Shown here one piece after another: positions 1 through 13,000 of a DNA stretch of 64,000 bases; within the stretch, counting starts at the first letter, position 1, and the number at the start of each line of letters is the position of its first letter. The notes beneath the pieces are model-generated. The model saw nothing but the letters and a program-made list of their open reading frames with translations, ran no database searches and had not been told where the DNA came from. The stretch covers positions 19,817,397 through 19,881,396 of the forward strand of contig NC_134652.1 of the NCBI RefSeq assembly GCF_030463565.1, written 5' to 3'. A program made the translations under genes and the position numbers. The stretch is from Pelecanus crispus. Lineage: Eukaryota > Chordata > Aves > Pelecaniformes > Pelecanidae.

Positions 1-2239
1 AACTCGCATTTTTATGAAGTGGTTTGCTTTTGTTTATTATCATTGGGGCTCCCTAAAGTTTGGTTACAATTAATTTTCAGTCCAGTGGAGATATTCTCAT
101 TGGCTCATCAATTTTGAATGAATGTAGCTGCGACATTCACACGCAGAAAGGAGCCTCCACCAGAAACCTGCCAGTAACCTTACAGTTACCGTAAGCAGCT
201 CCTCTAACAGCAAACTGCTGCAAAAACATAAGATACATAAGAGGTGCATCAGACCAAGCATACATATATGTATGTATACAGTATATAGCATACAGTAAAT
301 ACACCTCTATAGCTAATAAAGCAGAAAAGAAGTTGAAATTTTGAAAGGTACTTTTAAAAACCCTTCTAATGAATGTATGTACACAGAGCCAAGGAAAATT
401 ATGATGGGTATCTTTGACACGCCATCTCCTACAGATATGCCTTTTCTCTACCAACAAACCACACTTGTCAAACTCTACCTGTGGCAGAAGAGAAGTGGAG
501 TCTGACTAAGGATCTACAATGCACTTAGAAGACCTCCTATTTCACTTGTAATTCTTTAATAGTTTCAAGTTGCTAGTCATATGTTTTCAACAGTGGGCAA
601 CTTCCCTGCATGAGTTATGGTTTCCAGTTCAAATTTCCACATTTGAGTAGATGGACAGACCCAGTTATTTGAACTTACAGATCTTGGAACAGTCCATCTC
701 CATTGGAGCAACAGAGAGGAGGATTGCAGTATACTCAGCAAGACCAAAATGTGAGCAAGCGTAGGCCACTGGTGTGGCAGAGTGCCACTGAAGCATCATC
801 AAGGTGCCCTGCCAAGTCCTTGTAGGTGTAGTCAGTAGAGAAACCCATCTGAAACTTTCGAGAAAACAGTTTCCACATGACTGACACCTTCTACAGGTCA
901 AAAAAGAAGTTCATTATTTTACCTCTCTGTCCCAAGCAGACAGGACAAGAATAAATGCTGACACATCAGCACTTCATGCAAGACAGAAATTGTCATTTTT
1001 TGGCCACCTCTGCATTTTTCTCCTTTGGATAAAGGATTTCATTTCTTTGTACCAGAATCTGTCAGCACACACCAAACAATAATGACTTATCTAGGTGTAG
1101 TTACTCAGCACTATGCATCTGAGCACCTACAGCTGAGCAAGCTATTCATTTAGTAAGCCAAATTTGGAGCCTCATTCTGCTTACCCTGAAGAAATGCTCC
1201 ATCATCATTCCACTGCTTACGCTCTTGTTCTGCCATCCACAGAAAGCCTGGTGACTCAGAAGTGCCCACTCTTGGGCAAAAGAAGGTGGAAGACACTAGA
1301 AAACAGAAGTATGACAAAAGAAACCTCCTTAAAACCAGGAAAGGTCTTTTTTTTTAATTTATTTTTGAAATAGGCTGGCCATAAAGGAAATCTTGTTTCC
1401 TCTTCCTCCATGTTGCTTGAGTGCTCTAAGCATCCAGACTGTGGTTGGGAGGGAGCTCACTCGTCTTTAACATCAGTTGTAATGCAGGTTTACTAGACTG
1501 AACTCCTTCGTTCTGGTTGAGAAATAGCTCCCTCATTTCACTTCTTTCTTTACTCCCTTAAGTTTCTTTCTGCTCTCTCTATGTCACTATGATGAGAGCG
1601 CCATGAGTCCAGTCCCAAGCAATCATTCTGAGTATGTATTTCAACATTGTTGTGGTTAATTAACTTGTCAGATAGCAATCCAGGAGCAGTTGGATATATA
1701 GGTCCCTCAGGCATGCTGCATATTTTATCTTGGCCGTATCACTAATTATAACCATAGTTGTGATTAGAATGCTGAGATTCACATTCTTACACCTCGCTCT
1801 TTCCTTGCCAGTCCTAACTCTCATTTCAGCCTCCTCTCTCTGGCTCCAGCAGCAACGAAAACAGACATCAGTGACGGGGAACGCCTGCCAATGCAGCAGG
1901 AGCGAGCCAGTGCTGATCCCTCTTCCAGTAACATGTCCTGGCTGAGCATGTCCAGACTAAAAAGTCATTACAGCCAAACTTACACATCCTCAAAAGCAGC
2001 TAGTATCACTAAGTGCTAAAATGAACAGCACTGTCATCAGAAGCTTCTTGAACAGACAACCTTTAGATTAATGGAGAAATTTGAAGCAGGTTTAAAACTA
2101 CCTTTTCCTTATACAGGAGGGCATTTCTTATGCTTAGTTGCACTAATAATACCCAACCTCTTGAAATGCTCATCCTTTCAGAGACCTATTAGGGTCCTTG
2201 CAATAAGGGAATTCAGACCAACAGACCTGAAGAAGAAGG

Positions 2240-2258
2240 AAAAAAAAAAAAAAAAAAA
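2240..2258 (+). repeat. Poly(A) tract
   Basis: Nineteen consecutive A residues follow a purine-rich GAAGAAGAAGG run. No retroposed sequence was recognised upstream of it. Confidence 0.8.
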
Positions 2259-5132
2259 CCAAAGATAGACCAACAAGGATACAAGGCAACATCAAAAAGG
2301 ACTCAAGTACCTGATCCCAGACTCCCTTCACTTGGTTGCCTCCTAGCACTGGAGAAAACACAATTTGACAGATATGCACTTTTTCTACTTCACAATGCCC
2401 AGGTGCCCTGAGCTGCACCACTTTACACATCCAGAACTGTCTCAGCTCAGACAGAGCAGAGGAGCTCAGCATCCAGCTCTGCTTCAACCTGCTCTACATC
2501 CAGAGGCAGGGCTTTAGCTCAGCCAGGTGGCAAGAATCACTCAGTCATGCTGCAGTTGGCTTCCAAGTCTCAGAGATGCAGACAGATACCATGGTGGCTC
2601 CTGTCTTCCTGTAGAACAGAGGATGAGGTGGGGTCCTCTTAATTCATTGTCAGTCTGATGTTTAGCTGCTTCTGCCTGTGGGCAAGAAAGCTGTGATTCT
2701 GAGCAGGATGTCTTTGTCACAGGTGACAGCTTCATCCTCCATGAGGCAACACTCCCCATCCCACCAGCTGAAGCCATGACACTGTTCAGGGAAGCACTCA
2801 CCATGCTCAGGGCACTCCAGTGCAAGCAGGGAATTCTGGTTACTCTCTCTGCTGCCAGAAATGCTTGCATGTATTACTGTTCAAGTGCCAACCACAACTT
2901 ATCTTGGGGGCAAGAACCACAGCTCACAACTCCCCTCTTCCTCATGAGTGCCTTAAACATTAGCCTATAGTCCCGCAGCTTTTTTGTTTCTTTGTATTCA
3001 TGCTCTCTCTCCTTTTAATTAATTTTGCTTTGGTGGCACACATTCAAAAGGAGAGGGGAAGGGTGTTCTTCCAGGATAAGCAGTTGCCTTGAAAATAGAA
3101 CACATGGATTTGAATTCTCTCAGGTTGAGAAGGGAACCAAATGTAAATCCCCTGTTTTCTCTGCAAGGGCTGTAACCACCCATTGCCATGGGAAAGGTGC
3201 CCATCTAGAACACCCAGCAAGCCATACCCTGCTCCTTGAAGGAATGGACCTTGGAAGCATCCCTAAGGCAGAGCTAGGGCCAGGCTCCTGCGGGAAGGTT
3301 TCTCCCTGGGGCTTGAAGCCCATAGCAGGACATTTCACTCAGGTAATTATCCAGGCAACTTCTTGCTGAGCTTACAGACTTTGCATGACCCTTTCCTCAG
3401 GCTTTCTGACTGCTAATCTAAAATGTTAGGGGGGGAAACAAGAAATCAGTGATTTTGTCTGAAAATTGGTACTGTAATAATGACGCTTTCCAGATTGAAC
3501 CAATACATACAAGCACTACACTGACCTTACAGTTTGGATGAAATGGTCTTGTACCTGATTTAGTTACTTTTTAGGCTGAAAAGTGCTTTCCGCCCATAAC
3601 TTCTTTTCAAGCAATGTTAGTATTAGATCTGGGTTACTTTGAGCTAGTCAAACTGCAAAAAGTTTGTTGCAGAGCATGATCTTTCTGAAAAAATGCCAAC
3701 ATGTTCACAAGCTGGGCTCAGATCACGTGCTGAGTTTTGTCAGCTACTGTGAAGGTGTCAAATGATGACTTCAGGCATCCATAGCAAAGGCCTAGGGGCT
3801 GGAGAGGCTGTGACCTTGCCAGTCCTTTAAGCCCTACTGTCCTGTGTGCTAAAGATCAAAAGCAACTGAAGTAACACTTATCATATTACATCATGTTGGT
3901 TCAATACACAAGTATACATATTTTCACTTCAGCTTTTCCTGTGCTTTGAGGAAAGTGCAATTTTAAAAAAAGAAGTCTACGAGATTAAATTGTGTTTGTC
4001 AAAAAGCCTGTTATGTTTTGCTACTTTTCAGTTAATTTACACTAACTGGATTTTTAGAAGTTCAGCATACCACCGCTGTCCTGTAATAATACTTCACAGT
4101 ATGATAAGATTCACTGCCTTATTTTTCTTCTTGGCCCAGAGTGAATAATTCAGCATTGCATGTTTCATAGTCTGAGTCACAAATGCTGAAATTGATTACA
4201 CAGAGGCATTGGAGTAGTCTCTCATTTTGCTTGCTTAAAGATCCACTGAAATTCGTTGAGACATTTACAATTCCCATGAAACTCAGGCTTCTAACTTGAA
4301 GCTTTTTATTTTTTCCCACCCACTGTCAGGACTGCAACTCTGAGGAGGCAATACATGTTCAGAAAGCACAAGACCACTGAAAACCCCAGATACTGTCTGA
4401 GAAGTGAGTATGTGATGAACATTGCTTAAGCTGGCTTTCTTCTAGCAGTGGACAGGTATTACCAGTACGCAGGCATACGCTAATTCTCAGTGCTGTGTAA
4501 CCTCGGTGGCAGTCCCTGTTCCTCTGCCTACAAAGAATTTTGACATTTAATGAAGTCTCTGTTTACTGGAATTACCTCTTTTAACTCTCGTAACACCCCT
4601 TTTTGTAGCAAAAGGCAGCAGTTAGATCCTCCCAAGCCTTTCTGCTCCAGGATAAACAAACCCACCCCACTTAGCTCTGTTCTCTGTCATATGCTCAGCC
4701 TCCTCCTCAGCCCCACATTTTAATGGCTCACCACTGAATTAATCTATTTGTCAATAATTGTACTTGTTTAAAACAACAAATATATTGCTGGTCTTCCTGT
4801 TGGAAGTGAGCCCAAGTACACCAGAGTGCAGGATGAAAGACATTTAAGTGGTTTTTTTTCTAAAGGTGGGATTTTGTTTCTTGCCTATGGAACCAGTTGT
4901 GGTCAACTCAGTAAGAGTCATTTGTGCCCCTGTTGAAGTCCGTGCAAAGCTGGAGTAAATCTACTACAGGAAACACAGTGAGTCCAGCGTTGTTTGACAT
5001 TCTTCGAACAGGTGTAATTGACTTGATCCTCTACACCAAATCCAATGACAAAGCAGATTAATGTTTGCCATTGTGGAACAGAGATCAGAACAGATACTTG
5101 TCTGAATTCCCTAAGACACCCCCAGTGCAGGA

Positions 5133-5153
5133 GCTAGCTAATATATAGCTAGC
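5133..5153. repeat. Perfect 8-bp inverted repeat
   Basis: The arms GCTAGCTA and TAGCTAGC are separated by ATATA. It forms a short perfect hairpin in intergenic DNA with no associated gene. Confidence 0.7.
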
Positions 5154-6506
5154 ATCTAACAGAAAGGGTGCAGCTCAAGGTAATGCGGCTAGAATAAAAA
5201 GGGCACTAGCAACACCTACGTCTAATTCTGAATATACTGCCTGTGGAAAAAAGTCAGCAGAAGACATTACGAATTTCTAAACATGCCAGCCATTTAAATT
5301 GTGTTATGTTACATACAATGGTGCACATCTTCACCCATCTGTAAGTACTGTGCAAACCTTTTATGCAATGCTTAATCATTTTCTCTTCTACAAGCCGATG
5401 GGTACTGAAATGGGGGCTCCAGGGCAGATCAAGGGAGCTGATAGAACCACCTCAGCAGCCCGCTCCTACATGACCAGGACTGGGCAGAATTTTCTGCACA
5501 GCATGTTCCTCTTCCCCACACTCACAAGGTGAATTAGAATACTCCAATTAAGACATAGAGAAAGCTTCAGCTAGAAGGAAACAGCCTAAGTCATATTTCA
5601 CTGGGACATGAAGGTGATACATCCATCTCTATTAAAGCAAACACAACAAGGATAACAACGCTCTGCAGCCCAGGGCCAGAACACAACCCTTACTGTAAAC
5701 AGAGGGTTTAAATACTATTCTTAGAAGGATCATCTTTTGAAGAGTTGCCAAAACCCTCACTGGCCAGAGCTAATGCCCTCTGACATGTAAGCAGTCATAT
5801 TTTTAAAATGTTTTGTCTTCGTGACAACCCCATCTGCTAATGAAGGGCCGTCCCACGCACGCCCCATTATATTTGCTGTGTTGCAGCTCGCTTTGTGCAT
5901 GTGTCACACCTTGTGATCCTCCCTTTGTTGGTTGTATTTGCAGCACTATACTTCAATACTGCTCAGATCAACTGGTTTCCTGTCATAACCTTTGCAAGGT
6001 TATGATCTTTGAAATCTTTGAAAAATTATGCAGTAAACCCACTCCAGAGATAAGAGTTTTCAGGTGGGCTGGAAAACACTCCTTGTCACAGATGAGACTC
6101 AGGAGTTTTTCGTTTGCTTTAATGCAGTATGTGTGTTTTCCGGCATCAGTGGGGAAAGAAAATAATGTTGGTATCAGATGATGATAAATGAAAGTATTTT
6201 TAAAAGACTGTGTTCGACTGTCTCCTGACTGCACAACAGTTTCACGGAGAGGAGCACAGATGTGAGGCAAAGCAGTGCCTACCGAGAGAGAAGGGGAGGG
6301 CACAGCCAGATCACCCGGTCCCTCCCGGTGCTGTGTGTTTGCTCTGCAAAGCCCCACATATGCAGAGGGCTTGCTTTGCTTACTGCATGATTTTTCAAAA
6401 GAGGAGTATTACTGATACTAGAGATGTTTATACCGCACAGTAAGGTGGGGAGGGATTCGCAGTGAAAATGAGTAACACTGCTGTAAACCTTTTATACCTT
6501 CCAGCC

Positions 6507-7062
6507 TGTCCTGGTTTCGGCTGGGATAGAGTTACTTTTCTTCCTAGTGGCAGGCATAATGCTGTGTTTTGGATTTAGTAGGAGAAGAATGTTGATAACA
6601 TGCTGATGTTTTTAGTTGTTGCCGAGTACTGCTTATGCTAGTCAAGGACTTTTCAGCTTCCCATGCTCTGTCAGGTGCACAAGAAACTGGGAGGGGCACA
6701 GCCAGAATAGTTGATCCAAACTGACCAAAGGGCTATTCCATACCATATGGTGTCATGCTCAGTATAGAAACTGGGGGGAGTTGGCCAGGGAGCAGCAATC
6801 GCTGCTCGGGAACTGGCTGGGTATCGGTCGGCGGGTGGTGAGCATCACTTGCTTTGTATATTATTATTGTTATTATAATTATTATATTGTTATTATTATC
6901 ATTACTATTTTACTTTATGTCAATTATTAAACTGTTCTTATCTCAACCCAGGAGTGTTTCTCACTCTTCCTCCTCCGATTCTCTCCCCCACCCCATCGGG
7001 GCAGGGGGAGTGAGCGAGCGGCTGCGTGGTGCTTAGCTGCTGGCTGGGGCTAAACCACGACA
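6507..7062 (+). mobile_element. Solo LTR of an endogenous retrovirus (copy A)
   Basis: The 556-bp element has termini TGTC...GACA and is flanked by a perfect 5-bp duplication CAGCC (6502-6506 and 7063-7067). Its sequence matches the second LTR at 60,227-60,810 along its whole length. It has a degraded TATA-like motif (6763-6770), an ATT-rich internal tract (about 6855-6920) and an ATTAAA signal (6926-6931). No internal retroviral genes or second LTR adjoin it, so it is a recombined solo LTR. A 5-bp target duplication fits several ERV classes, and I do not assign one. Confidence 0.9.
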
Positions 7063-7067
7063 CAGCC

Positions 7068-10000
7068 CAAGGCCTCAAAGCCTTTCCCAGCTGTTAGCGT
7101 AGCCTCGGGGGCTGCCCAGGCTGTGGCGGTCCCCACAGCGCTCCCAGAGTGGCTGCTCGACCCCGCGGCACCTTACTGTGAGCCCCTCGCTGGTGCTGAG
7201 CTGGTTTGGTTTTAGCTCTGGCCGGGAATGTTTCTGTTGCATCAGTGCAGAGCTATTCTGTTCCACAGGCACTCTCCCAGTCTAATGCATGAGTTTTAAA
7301 AGCTTACTTAGTAAATATCAGATTTCATATTGTTTCATCTGCCATTTCCCACCCCAGTCCCAGGGCTAAGGACAAAAGCAATGATGTAACGTTGCATTTC
7401 TGATCAGATTGCTGCCTGTCTCCTCTCCCCTTCCACCTCTCTTCTCCCAAGGTTCCTAAAAAACAAGCATTACCATTTCCCTAGCAGTCACTCCAAGCCC
7501 ACATCAACACAAAGCCAGGCGAGGCTGTGGCACCTCTTCAGGAACACAAGAGAAAATGAGACCCAAGACACCCACGAACTGGTAGAAGGTAGAAATTATT
7601 TCGGTCTGCTCCTGGGTTTAAAGAGCCAGCTGCCAGGACAAAAGACTATGGAAAATGTCCTCTACAAAGACTCACAGTAAATGAGAAAGGTCAGTGGTGA
7701 CAAAGCTGCTAAAGAGACGGTAACTGTAGCTAATTAGATGGGCTGCTGCCTAGCTTTCTGAAACCCAAGGATTTGTCTGTGAGATATTTTAATTTTTGGG
7801 GCCTTGCCAGCCTTATGTATTGTGCTGTTGTAGTTCATACAACACAAAGATGTTTCTTTTCCCTTTCTTTTATTATTCATACCTTAAATGCGTCATTGTG
7901 TTCTCTGTTAGGTCTTTTTCCTAGAAAAAGTAGGTGAAGGTAGGTAAAGGATAGAGCTGCAAAATCTTACATACCCAGCATAAGTGGACACTTGTGAACT
8001 TAAAAATATTGTTCAGTTGGACAATTATTTCAGTGCAAATTTTTTCATTAGGAAAAAGTTTTAGCATTTGAAATGGTCAGTTCTGACATTTTCCTATTAG
8101 ATTTTTCCATTCAAAATTAAACAAAATTCCCATTAGGGTCATTTTAGCTTGGCATCTACAAGTCAGCATCTCTCCCCCGTCTTAGCACGTCTCTGTTCTT
8201 TCTGTGCTGGAGATAAGCTGGGGGATTTGCATGCTATTTTCTCACTGACTCATTTTCCAAATATGGCCATTTAAAAAATATTGTTTCTGCAGGCAGCCAT
8301 CCCCTTCAGATCCTTCATAAAGGAAATTACTCAATCAATAAAGTTAATTTTCACTCCCCCCTGAAGCAGCCACCCACCTCAGCAGATGTTCAGAAACAGA
8401 CTAAAACAAAGCCAGAAACCTACGCAGATCCAAACATTTCTTGCCAATGTCCTCCTGCAGCTAAGGTTGAAATTAATACTTTTTCTATAGTAGGAAGCAA
8501 TGCGGAGAGCAAGACCATGCTCTGCTGCTTTAATTAGCTAACTGAAAGATTAATAAACAGCTGTAATGTGCTCTGGTCCATTCTCACTATGTTTACAGTC
8601 AACCCAGTTCTACTATAAAAATTGTTTTCATGTCAAAACAAATTCAAGGTTGACATTATCCCTAAGTAGGTGTCCTCTGCGTACAGCACAAATGACCACA
8701 CTTCTGCAGTTGGCCCAGAGGGACAAGGAACTGGTCTCACTGCCTTGTTTCGTCCCAGGAGGAGGTCCACACTGGAAAGGGAGCAAAGGCTTACCTAGAG
8801 ATCCTGCGGAAATTCTGCAGCTGTGTTAGTTCAGCTTAGGTATGGATGCCACTGGGGAGACCCTCGAAACTTCTTGAGCAGGGTCTGTTTTTGCAAAACC
8901 GCAACCTGTGGCAAGTAATGCACAATAGCATTGATGACAGGAGGAAAACACACAGCAACACTCTTTTTACATCTCTTCTGTTTGCAATAAGAAAAATGAG
9001 GTTCAATATCACATATACTAAAAAAAAAAGATCTTGGGATCTAACCTAGTCATCTTTACGTGAAAATGGTGTTCGTGGAGCAAGGCCACACTTAAACTGA
9101 GAAAGCTTAGAATTAGGTTCTCCTCCAGGAGGGTCTTACCTTGTCCAAATTCTTGTCACATGCAATCTCCCCGATCCTAACATGTTGGCAAAGGCAGCAG
9201 AGAAGTTGGCCCCAGTTTGAATTTCCTTGAGAGTCACACTTGGGTAGAAGAGGTACTGGCACCTTTAAGGAGGATTTAGTGAGTGTGTTAGCTGGCCTTA
9301 GATAAAGTTTGGAAGACGACAGAAAAATGAAGGTTTAAATTTAATGTTTAAGAAAAAAAGAAGAATTATTCTCAGGCATAATATCAAGACAGGTTATTAA
9401 CAACTGAAGCAGGTCTCCACAGAGGCAGAAGGCACAGGGGAAAAAAAAAGAAGAAAAAGCACTCGGTTATGGAGAAGGGGATTTCATGGGCAAAACAAAC
9501 ATCATGAAATGACTCAGAAATGCAATTCCAATGTAGAGCATCCATCCTTGCACTATGTAGAGCATAACGTAAGAGAGGTGTGAAGGAACTGGGACCATCG
9601 ATTGTAAGCTTATGATATGAAGCTAAAACCAAGGGAAAAACACTATGAATAATGATAACAGGAAAGAGAACAAAAGAAAAACTGATCTATCTACCTATTA
9701 TCTATTTACCAGGATAAAAAGAAAGTAATGCATTCTTAACTGAATGTGGCTAACCAGGGCACTTGCAGAACAGCTCTATTCACACGCCTAAAATAACTCC
9801 CCTGTCTCTGTGGCATCAGGGGTCTCACTAGGCACTGCAGGGCACTATTTATATTACAGGTGTCACCATTTAAGAGACAAAATTAGTCCATCTCCCAGGT
9901 GTTTGTCTCCTGGGATGCTTCTGAGCTGAAAGGCAGAGGGGGGCAAATCAACTAACTTGCCCCGTGAGTCAAGGCAGAGGCTGGGTGGAGGATGCTGCAG

Positions 10001-13000
10001 CTGCCTGGGAAATCCCCTGTGGGTTCGTGCCACCTCACACGGGTGGGATGGGAATTTTCCAGAGTAGGGGCAGCCTGGGGAGGGTGCCCCAGGCTTCGGT
10101 GTTGTGCTAATAAGGAAGGAGCGGTTGAGGACCAAGACAGCTTTGCATTCAGACCTTAGCAACTGCACATACCTGTGACTGCTGGTTTAGCAGCCATTTC
10201 CACCCTGCTGACACAACCAGCACCAGGAGAGCTGGCTGCAAAGAAATTAACCACTGTAATTTCAAGCAGAGCTGTTGCTGTTAAAAGGACAAAGACTTTT
10301 TAATGATGAACAGAGGAAAAATCTTCTGTAAGATCTGGGAGGTCAGCACTTGATTTGATAGGAGATCCAACCTGAAAGGATGGAAACTGGCAACACGATG
10401 CAGCTGGCTTCTCAGGTGGGACTCCTGGTGTGGAGAGCAAACGGAATAGTCACTGTTGCTGGCAAAATTAATGGCAAAAGCTCATGGCTTCACAAGCCCA
10501 TTGGCTGCTTGAACTGAATTGATAAAAGATGGTGAGCAAAATCCTTCCACAATTTAAATACCTGTGGCATGTATCATTTATAATGAGCTTAAAACATGGA
10601 GGTCCAGCACATTCCTACCAACAGCTCCTGAATATGAGTAACTGCTCTTTGTTCTGCTTATTGCAGGGCAGCAGAGTATCAGATCAATTTACCTTAGTTT
10701 TTCTACATAACTACCTAGCATAAATGCTATCAGAAGAGTCCAGCTGCCTCACCTGTTGAAAATAATAGACCCTGGAGATTAAGGATGTTTTTAGAAATCT
10801 TTACCACATGAGAGAGCTAGAGCTGCAAAGCGGTGTTTGGTGTCTCATCCTGCCTGGGTATGGAGTCACTCTATTTAAGTAACACCAAGCTCCTAAAGGT
10901 CAGGACTGATGACAGACTGCACACAGATGGAGTTTCCAAACCTTCAGATAACTCTCTACACCTCCCCAGCTATCACAGCTGATCTACAGCAGCTGTCTCC
11001 TGCATTTAAGCTTAGTTCTTGCTTAACCACTGTAAAGGTATTATTTACAGTTCAAAATCCTGACTTGGACACATCTGAACCCAGGGAGCGGCTGCTCTGG
11101 ACTGATCATTAACAGCAGTAAATTCTATGCTAACAGCTTAGGGCTCAGCTATTGTCTTTGTACAGGAAAAAGGCCAGACATTAATGAACATGGAGAACAT
11201 CTATAAAACCAGTTTGTTGGTGGTTGGGTTCTTTTTTTAAATTCTGCTTTCCTTGGCTTCTACTTTGATGTACAACCCAGTGAGTTATTTTTTAAATCTT
11301 CTGTAGTTTTTTTTTTCTATTTAGTAAGACATTTTCCAATCACAGAACCCTCTTCCTTTACTGCTGTCACATTTGCAGTATCTCCATGCCACTGAAGGTC
11401 TCTCAGTGCTCAGGGAGGAGCTTTGCTTTCTGGCCTTCCAGTATTGGGTTTTAGTATTAAATTTAGGGGGGGAAAAAAAAAAAATGCCTGGGGCTTTTGG
11501 GAAATGGCCAAAAAGCAATTTTTCTTTGAATGCAAAGCACAAACTCTCCATATACATTCCACCCTTGACAAAAGCACGGGGTGTGGGTGAAAGCTAAACA
11601 AGCCTTGATCCATCTGATTCTGGAGAACCACAGAGGAACTTCTTCTCCTATTCCTTAGGATGGACGCCTCTGTTTTCTCCAGGTCCCACTCTGGAACCTG
11701 GGCCTTGCATACACCCACATTGCTCTGCTGATAGCAGTCAGCTGTGTGCTGTGTTGCTGCTCCCCATTCTTACTCAGAATTACTTCAGCATCTGGGCATT
11801 CCTGGCCTGCTCACATATTCGTGGAAGTCAGGGAAAATCTTCTTGCCACGTCTCTTTGTGAATTTTGTAGAAGCGCAAATGGAGCATCTAAAGTGCTACT
11901 TGGAAGGGATCTATGACACTCTGAGCATTCTTAATGCAACCTTCACGGGTCATCACTCAGCAAAGCTGGGTTTCTCCTCCTTTTCTAAATATTACTGATG
12001 CATGAAGAGATACAGATTCAGTTCAGCTTCAGCTCCTCAGATTAGAAACGTGTATGTGCCTTGTGGTCTGTTGCATTAGAGGTGCTTGTACCTGTAGGCT
12101 TGTAGAGATGTGTGTAATTGATCCTGTACTGAAGTGAAAGTAAACACATTTGACTCACAGCGTAAATGGAAACAATTGTCAGCCTCTATGTGGACTACAT
12201 TTAGACAATTTCTCTTAGCAGGCTACAACCCACTATGCTTTTGCTCTTGGGACATGGTATCTTTTCTTAGAAGCTATTAATAGCATGAAGCGCTATCTAG
12301 TGCTTACTTTCTCACAGAAATGTTTTATTTATATTCACAACTGTGCACTCCTTACCACATTATTTTCCATTACTACCACTCCCAAATAAATATTCTTATT
12401 CCAATGGTTGCCTGTGGGCAAATAAAAGCAGACCAGACAAAATGGCTGTTTCACAACAGGTGGCTTTCCTTTCCCAAGACCTGTGCTCCCAAAGTGTTTA
12501 GCAACAAGAAACCTGTGAATCCACAGCCTTGGTCTCAGGCTGATGGCCACACCAAGAAGCCTCCTATCTTCTGCCATAGCTAGGACACCTTCTTTTCTTC
12601 TGTAATTCTATGGTAAGGCTCTAGGATGCCCTTCTACTTTTTCCAAGATCAAATTCTTTAGTAACTCAAGGCTAATAGCAGCTGGAACTAAGCCTAAGGT
12701 TCCTAGTAGTAAAACGTGAGGACATTTAAGGAACATGGCCATACCTGCTGGTCACCTATTTTAACCTGAGGCATGGCTTGGCAGCAGTTAAGAAGATGGG
12801 TGATATTAAAAATGTATTTTTTGGTGAAAGGTAATATACTTTGAAATACAGTTTTTTATATATATCCCATAGGCAAACATATTGTCTACAATGAAGCATG
12901 GTGTAAAGGTAGCCTGGCTAGCAATGACCTGAGCTGGTACCTCAGCTCAAAATCCAGAGCCACTGCCTATCTGCTGCCAGTTTCCACACTCATTGCTCAG

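Larger units (their letters stand above)
1..6501. other. Intergenic sequence, no gene recognised
   Basis: This is mixed-composition sequence with short chance open frames only. It includes a TA/TG-rich repeat near 265-295, an A-tract (2240-2258), a Cys-rich open frame of uncertain meaning (2662-2880, minus) and an inverted repeat (5133-5153). I recognise no transposon or exon with splice support. Confidence 0.6.

Noticed and set aside
3025..3369. 114-codon plus-strand open frame
   Set aside because: No family resemblance, composition like its surroundings, and overlapping open frames on the opposite strand.
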